A DNA stretch of 19,003 nt from an uncultured Blautia sp. (GTDB taxonomy: Bacteria; Bacillota; Clostridia; Lachnospirales; Lachnospiraceae), in NCBI GenBank assembly GCA_900556555.1, contig USPF01000045.1, positions 1-19,003 on the forward strand, written 5' to 3'. Position numbers and translations under genes: made by a program. A model generated the notes under the pieces. That model did not search any database, was not told the origin of the DNA, and saw nothing but the letters and a program-made list of their open reading frames with translations. Below, in pieces: positions 14,243 to 19,003 of the stretch. Within the stretch, counting starts at the first letter, position 1, and every line of letters begins with the position of its first letter.

Positions 14243-14857
14243 ATGTATTTAATGGTCGATAATTACGATTCTTTTGTGTATAACCTGGCCTGTTATCTGG
14301 AAGAGTGTGGAGAACAGGTAGAATTAGTGCGAAACGATAAGATTTCAGCAGAAGAAATAGAAAGAATGTTGGAAGCTGGGAATTTGGAGGGTGTAGTGAT
14401 TTCTCCGGGACCCAAAAGTCCAAAGGATTGTGGGAATTGTAAGGAAATTGTGGAAAAGTTAGCCGGAAAAGTTCCGGTTTTGGGGATATGTCTGGGACAT
14501 CAGATTATCGGCCATGTATTTGGAGCAGAGGTGGAGAAGGGAGAAAGACCTATGCATGGAAAAGTCACTGCCATACAGACCAATCAGAGAGGATTGTTTC
14601 AGGGGCTTCCAGGGGAGTATCAGGTGACACGTTATCATTCCTTGGTGGTTAGCAAGGAGAGGTTTCCGGAGTGTCTGGAGATTGATGCATCTTCCCACGA
14701 TGGAGTGATTATGGGACTTCATCACCGGAAATTTCCTATATACGGTGTGCAGTTTCATCCAGAAGCTGTACTGACGGAATACGGACATGAATTGCTGAAA
14801 AACTTTACAGAAATATGCAGGGGATGGTGGGGAAAACATGAAAACAAAAGTGTATAA
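14243..14857 (+). CDS. pabA: Aminodeoxychorismate synthase component II (glutamine amidotransferase)
   Basis: 204 residues. A class I glutamine amidotransferase: nucleophile Cys83 in GICLGHQ, and His172 and Glu174 in FHPEA. It releases ammonia from glutamine for PabB to make 4-amino-4-deoxychorismate. The same fold serves anthranilate synthase (TrpG), but the neighbouring pabB and pabC genes point to folate. The start is ATG 14243 with AAAGGAG (14230-14235). A longer in-frame reading from 14114 exists only because the leader happens to be open, and it would begin inside the promoter -10. The 3' end overlaps pabB by 20 bases, suggesting coupled synthesis of the two subunits. Confidence 0.93.
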   Translation: MYLMVDNYDSFVYNLACYLEECGEQVELVRNDKISAEEIERMLEAGNLEGVVISPGPKSPKDCGNCKEIVEKLAGKVPVLGICLGHQIIGHVFGAEVEKGERPMHGKVTAIQTNQRGLFQGLPGEYQVTRYHSLVVSKERFPECLEIDASSHDGVIMGLHHRKFPIYGVQFHPEAVLTEYGHELLKNFTEICRGWWGKHENKSV

Positions 14858-16193
14858 ATTAGATTTCTACAAAAAAGCAGAAGATATCTTTGAACTTTAT
14901 AAGGATCAACCTATAGCTATGTTTCTGGATTCTTCTTTGGAGAATCAACTGGGGCGTTATTCAGTCATCGGTTTTCAGCCATATCTGATTTTTAAAGAAG
15001 AAAACGGTATTTTTTATAAAAATGATGTACCTCAGGAAGGCAGCATTGAGCAGGCATTAAAACAGTATCTGAGAGAAAACCGGGAAGAAAATCCTACTCA
15101 TCTGCCCTTGGTATCCGGTGGATTGGGATATTTTTCCTATGACTACGGAAGAAAATTTGAGCAGATAAAAAGCCGGCATGAAGAGAAAATCAAGATGCCG
15201 GAAGCAATGTTTGTTTTTCATACTTTTCTAATCATTGATGATAAAGAAAAACAGGAACTTTATCTCACTGTAAGGGGAGAGGCAGAAGAAAAAGATGCGG
15301 TAAACAGGATTATAGGAGAAATCAGAGGCTGCGAACCTTATCACAGGCCAAAGAAGCAGGAGAATCTTGCTCCTTTTACTCCGAACTTTACAAAAGAAGA
15401 TTATAAGCAGACCATTGACCGGATGATTTCGTATATTGTGGAAGGCGATATTTATATTGCCAATATGACCCAGCAGCTTACGGTGAACAGTAAAAAGAAT
15501 CCTTATGAGGCGTACCGTTATTTAAGAACCCATAATCCGGCACCTTTCGGAGGATTTTTCCAATGTGGTGATTTTCAGATTGTCAGTGCTTCTCCGGAGC
15601 GCTTTATGCAGGTAAAAGACGGGTACATTGAAACACGCCCGATTAAGGGTACCAGAAAGAGAGGAGAAACACCCCAGGAAGATCAGGCTTTAAAGGAAGA
15701 ACTAAAAAATTCATCCAAAGACCGCAGTGAACTTCTAATGATTGTAGACCTTGAGAGAAATGACCTGAATCATGTCTGTGAACCGGGAAGTGTCCAGGTA
15801 ACAGAGCATTTTGCAGTGGAAACATATGCCACGGTATTTCATCTGGTCACAACCATTGTGGGAAAACTTCAGGAAGGTCTTACGGCGGTAGATTTGATTC
15901 CGGCAGCCTTTCCAGGCGGTTCTATCACAGGTGCACCTAAAATCCGTGCCATGGAAATTATCGACGAGCTGGAGCATGACAGACGGAATTTATATACAGG
16001 CTCCATGGGATATTTTTCTTTTGACGGAAATTGTGATTTGAACATTGTCATCCGTACAGCCATTCACAAAGACGGGGTTTATCATTTGGGTGTTGGCGGA
16101 GGCATCACCTGTGAGTCAGACCTGGAATTTGAATACGAAGAAACCTTACAGAAGGCAAAGGCAGTGCTGGAAGCACTTTGGGAGGAAGCATAA
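14838..16193 (+). CDS. pabB: Aminodeoxychorismate synthase component I
   Basis: 451 residues, the normal length. It belongs to the chorismate-binding family with TrpE. The sequence PIKGT, with Lys270, is the PabB form, since TrpE usually has PIAGT; this lysine attacks C2 of chorismate in PabB. Further family marks are the ERNDL block (306-310), the SITGAPK stretch (362-368) and GGGIT near the C-terminus (420-424). With ammonia from PabA it makes 4-amino-4-deoxychorismate. It overlaps pabA by 20 bases and abuts pabC. No fused PabC domain is present, consistent with the separate downstream gene. Confidence 0.95.
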   Translation: MKTKVYKLDFYKKAEDIFELYKDQPIAMFLDSSLENQLGRYSVIGFQPYLIFKEENGIFYKNDVPQEGSIEQALKQYLRENREENPTHLPLVSGGLGYFSYDYGRKFEQIKSRHEEKIKMPEAMFVFHTFLIIDDKEKQELYLTVRGEAEEKDAVNRIIGEIRGCEPYHRPKKQENLAPFTPNFTKEDYKQTIDRMISYIVEGDIYIANMTQQLTVNSKKNPYEAYRYLRTHNPAPFGGFFQCGDFQIVSASPERFMQVKDGYIETRPIKGTRKRGETPQEDQALKEELKNSSKDRSELLMIVDLERNDLNHVCEPGSVQVTEHFAVETYATVFHLVTTIVGKLQEGLTAVDLIPAAFPGGSITGAPKIRAMEIIDELEHDRRNLYTGSMGYFSFDGNCDLNIVIRTAIHKDGVYHLGVGGGITCESDLEFEYEETLQKAKAVLEALWEEA

Positions 16194-16925
16194 ATGTTAC
16201 AGGAAGATGAAGGGTATTATTTTGGTCTTGGAGCTTTTGAGACCATTGCTGTAGAACAGGGAAAGCCTGTGTTTTTAGAAGCACATTATGCACGTTTGCA
16301 AAGAGCACTGGAATTTTTCCATTTGTCTGTGGAGCTTGAGGAGATTCAAAAAAATGTACAGAGAGCTCTTGCAGAAAAACAGATCCAGACAGGGAGAAAG
16401 GTGTTAAAAGTAGCGGTTTCCCAGAAAAACATTACAGTGAGTACAAGAGAAAATAAGTATCAGGAAAAAGACTATACAGAGGGATTTACGGCTTCCTATG
16501 CAAAGGTGAAAAGAAACGAAACATCACCATTTACTTATCACAAAACGTTCAATTACGGAGATTGCATTTTGGAGAAGAGAAGAGCCATGGCTGCCGGGAT
16601 TCAGGAGCCTGTTTTTCTCAATACCAGAGGTGAAATTGCAGAAGGGGCAACATCCAATGTGTTTTTTGTAAAAGAAGGACAGATTATTGCACCGCCTCTG
16701 TCTTGCGGCATGTTGCCGGGAATTATGCGGCAGTATCTGTATGAAAATTATGAAATTCAGGAGCAGATTATTCTTCCAGAACAGGTGGCAGAATTTCAGG
16801 AAATGTTTCTTACCAATTCACTTCTTGGAATCATGCCGGTGCGGCAGTTAGAAGGGTTTGTGTTCCACAGGATGGAAGTGGGGCATACGCTGATGGAAGA
16901 GTACCGCAGGCGTTATTGTTTCTAA
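16194..16925 (+). CDS. pabC: 4-amino-4-deoxychorismate lyase (class IV PLP enzyme)
   Basis: 243 residues. A fold-type IV PLP enzyme: the cofactor lysine is probably Lys117 in HKTFNYGD, Arg34 lies in the HYARLQRAL phosphate/substrate region, and Glu150 in EGATSNVFF is the pyridine-nitrogen partner. It removes pyruvate from aminodeoxychorismate to give p-aminobenzoate. D-amino acid or branched-chain aminotransferases share the fold, but the position immediately after pabB identifies the role. The ATG follows the pabB stop directly, with GGAGG at 16181-16185. No clear terminator follows, so some transcripts may continue into the ATPase gene. Confidence 0.92.
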   Translation: MLQEDEGYYFGLGAFETIAVEQGKPVFLEAHYARLQRALEFFHLSVELEEIQKNVQRALAEKQIQTGRKVLKVAVSQKNITVSTRENKYQEKDYTEGFTASYAKVKRNETSPFTYHKTFNYGDCILEKRRAMAAGIQEPVFLNTRGEIAEGATSNVFFVKEGQIIAPPLSCGMLPGIMRQYLYENYEIQEQIILPEQVAEFQEMFLTNSLLGIMPVRQLEGFVFHRMEVGHTLMEEYRRRYCF

Positions 16926-16993
16926 GAATGTATATCCTATATCACCCCTGCATACATTGAGTTAGAGATTTTGTCCTTGCAGGAGGTGTCAGC

Positions 16994-19003
16994 ATGTACG
17001 AAACATTAACTCCCAAAGCACTGTGTGAAACACTTGAGACAGATGAAAACAATGGTCTTAAAGATGCAGAAGCGAGCCACCGTCTGCAGCGGGATGGAGA
17101 AAATATTCTGAGAAAAACAAAAGACCGTACCATATGGGATATGATACAGGAGCAGATTAATGATCCTATGATTTTTATTTTGTTTCTAGCTGCGTCTATA
17201 TCACTTCTTCTAAGAGAATTCAGCGATACCGGAATTATACTGGCGGTGATTGTCCTGAACACTGCCATAGGGGTAATTCAGGAAGGACGGGCGAAGAATG
17301 CACTGGAAACATTGAAAACCATGACTGCCCCTACAGCTATTGTAAAACGAGATGGGATTTACAAAAATATTCCGGCATCCCAGGTAGTAAAAGGTGATCT
17401 GGTAAAAGTAAAGGCAGGAAATCAGGTTCCGGCAGACATCCGCCTTATCCGTTCACAGGGAATTTCTGTAAATGAGTCGGCACTTACAGGAGAATCTCTG
17501 CCCGTGGCCAAGATAACGTCAGTTTTGAAACAGGGACTTCCCATGGCTGAGAAAAGAAATATGCTCTACATGTCAACGGAAATCATGAAAGGAACCGGAG
17601 AAGGGATTGTCACGGCTACAGGGATGAACACAGAAATCGGAAAAATTGCAGATATGCTTCATGAAACGGCAGGAGAACTGACTCCGCTGCAAAAACGTCT
17701 GGGAGATTTAGGAAAATTTCTCAGTATCGTGGCGGTCATTCTTTGTGCCGCCCTGTTTTTTCTTGGTGTCGTACAGCACAGAAATCTTTTGCAGATGCTT
17801 CTTGTAGCCATTTCTCTGGCAGTGGCAGCAATTCCGGAAGGACTTCCTGCCGTGGTCACCATTGTACTGGCTCTTGGTGTGGCTAGAATGGTGAAGGTCA
17901 ACACCATTATCCGGAAACTCCCTGCCGTGGAAACCTTAGGTTCGGTCAGTGTGGTGTGTTCAGATAAAACAGGAACACTTACGGAAAATAAAATGAAAGT
18001 CACACAAATCTATGCCAATGAAACCATACTTCCGGTATCCCAGGTGAGAAAGAGAGAGTGTCCAAGGCTGGCAGAGGGATTTTTGCTGTGTAACAACAGT
18101 GTTCTGGGGAAACAGGAAATTGGGGATGCCACAGAACTTGCTCTTCTTCATATGGGAAAAGAATTAGGATACGATAAAAAATCATTGGAAGAGCAGTATC
18201 CCAGAACCTATGAAATTCCGTTTGATTCAGAAAGAAAATATATGGCGACCGTACATAAAGACAGCGGACATGAGACAGTCTATGTAAAAGGAGCCTGTGA
18301 TTATATTTTAAAAACATGCAGTTATGTAGAAGTTAAAGGGAAAACAGAGCCTATGACCCAGGCAAGAAAAATGAAAATCTGCATGGCTATGGAAACCATG
18401 GCAAGAGACGGTTTAAGAGTCCTGGCTCTTGCCTACCGGGAACGGATTTTGGGAAGAACAGAAGAAGAACTTACGGAAAATCTTGTGTTTGCAGGTATGG
18501 CAGGTATGCTGGACCCGCCAAGAAGCATGGTGACACAGTCTGTTAAAACTTTGAAAAAAGCAGGTGTCCGGGTAGTGATGGTCACAGGAGATTATAAGGA
18601 TACGGCATTTGCTATTGCAAAGAAACTGGGAATCGCAGATTCTCTAGAGCAATGTATGACAGGGCAGGAATTGGATGCCATGAGTGACCGTGTATTTGCA
18701 GAAAAAATGAAAAACATAAGAGTATTTGCCAGGGTGACGCCTGCTCATAAAGTCCGCATTGTTCAAGGCGTTAAGGCAAATGGGAAAATTGTGGCGATGA
18801 CAGGAGACGGAGTCAATGATGCACCTTCTCTCCAGGCAGCCGATATAGGAGTAGCCATGGGGAAAAATGGAACGGATGTGGCAAAAAATGCGGCAGATAT
18901 GATTCTGGCAGATGATAATTTTTCCACCATTGAGAAAGCAGTGGCAGAAGGAAGAAGTATTTATGTGAATATAAAAAAATCTATTTTGTTCCTGCTGTCA
19001 TCG
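16994..19003 (+). CDS. P-type cation-transporting ATPase, Ca2+-ATPase-like (truncated by window end)
   Basis: 670 residues are visible with an open frame throughout; the end is beyond the window. It is a type II P-type ATPase: an N-terminal cation-ATPase domain, the actuator motif TGES (165-168), PEGL (281-284) in transmembrane helix 4, the phosphorylation site DKTGT with Asp324, the nucleotide-binding KGA (432-434) and the hinge TGDGVND (603-609). The PEGL motif and overall pattern point to Ca2+ export as in bacterial SERCA/PMCA-like pumps, but helices 5 and 6, which complete the ion site, are missing, so the ion is not certain. The start ATG has AGGAGG at 16981-16986. The gap to pabC is 68 bases. 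Confidence 0.93.
   Translation, partial: MYETLTPKALCETLETDENNGLKDAEASHRLQRDGENILRKTKDRTIWDMIQEQINDPMIFILFLAASISLLLREFSDTGIILAVIVLNTAIGVIQEGRAKNALETLKTMTAPTAIVKRDGIYKNIPASQVVKGDLVKVKAGNQVPADIRLIRSQGISVNESALTGESLPVAKITSVLKQGLPMAEKRNMLYMSTEIMKGTGEGIVTATGMNTEIGKIADMLHETAGELTPLQKRLGDLGKFLSIVAVILCAALFFLGVVQHRNLLQMLLVAISLAVAAIPEGLPAVVTIVLALGVARMVKVNTIIRKLPAVETLGSVSVVCSDKTGTLTENKMKVTQIYANETILPVSQVRKRECPRLAEGFLLCNNSVLGKQEIGDATELALLHMGKELGYDKKSLEEQYPRTYEIPFDSERKYMATVHKDSGHETVYVKGACDYILKTCSYVEVKGKTEPMTQARKMKICMAMETMARDGLRVLALAYRERILGRTEEELTENLVFAGMAGMLDPPRSMVTQSVKTLKKAGVRVVMVTGDYKDTAFAIAKKLGIADSLEQCMTGQELDAMSDRVFAEKMKNIRVFARVTPAHKVRIVQGVKANGKIVAMTGDGVNDAPSLQAADIGVAMGKNGTDVAKNAADMILADDNFSTIEKAVAEGRSIYVNIKKSILFLLSS

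Overview
The window reads as a chromosomal segment of a low-GC, Gram-positive Clostridia bacterium, most likely a gut Lachnospiraceae (Blautia/Dorea-like). This is inferred from the strong AGGAGG-type ribosome binding sites, TTG starts, codon use and gene families; no rRNA or marker phylogeny could be run. It is mostly housekeeping and regulatory DNA, with one non-coding, repeat-rich island between about 12.2 and 13.2 kb. No tRNA, rRNA, CRISPR array or intact insertion sequence was found.

Layout: (1) the 3' end of tuf with its terminator (1-309). (2) A minus-strand pair, an ECF-type sigma factor and its membrane-anchored zinc-finger anti-sigma factor (351-1855), with a sigma-A-like promoter. 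(3) A divergent plus-strand operon (2188-5667): HSL-type alpha/beta hydrolase, condensation-fold alcohol acetyltransferase-like protein, zinc-ribbon polytopic membrane protein (DUF6320-like) and a nicotinamidase-like cysteine hydrolase. (4) A minus-strand two-component system (response regulator, then a 747-residue histidine kinase, 5747-8675) that meets the previous operon at a shared 13-bp hairpin. (5) A minus-strand operon of four genes (8814-12099): SAM methyltransferase, type I asparaginase, DUF1294 membrane protein and aroC, with a well-formed promoter and a terminator-like hairpin.

(6) The island at 12.2-13.2 kb holds a decayed reading frame with an internal stop, then a diverged tandem array with a 52-base period, then about 330 bases with no convincing feature. 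It ends at the promoter of an intact gene (13200-14072) resembling PD-(D/E)XK Rpn-type recombination-promoting nucleases. That gene's ribosome binding site lies inside a strong hairpin.

(7) A plus-strand pabA-pabB-pabC operon (14243-16925) supplies p-aminobenzoate for folate from chorismate, the product of aroC. Its leader contains a 22-bp terminator hairpin between the only visible promoter and pabA, which suggests attenuation. (8) A P-type cation ATPase gene (16994 to the window end) is cut off after 670 residues.

The best candidates for something undescribed are the 52-base array, the occluded ribosome binding site of the Rpn-like gene, and the pabA leader terminator. The hydrolase/acyltransferase/membrane-protein operon is the best protein-level candidate for an uncharacterised pathway.
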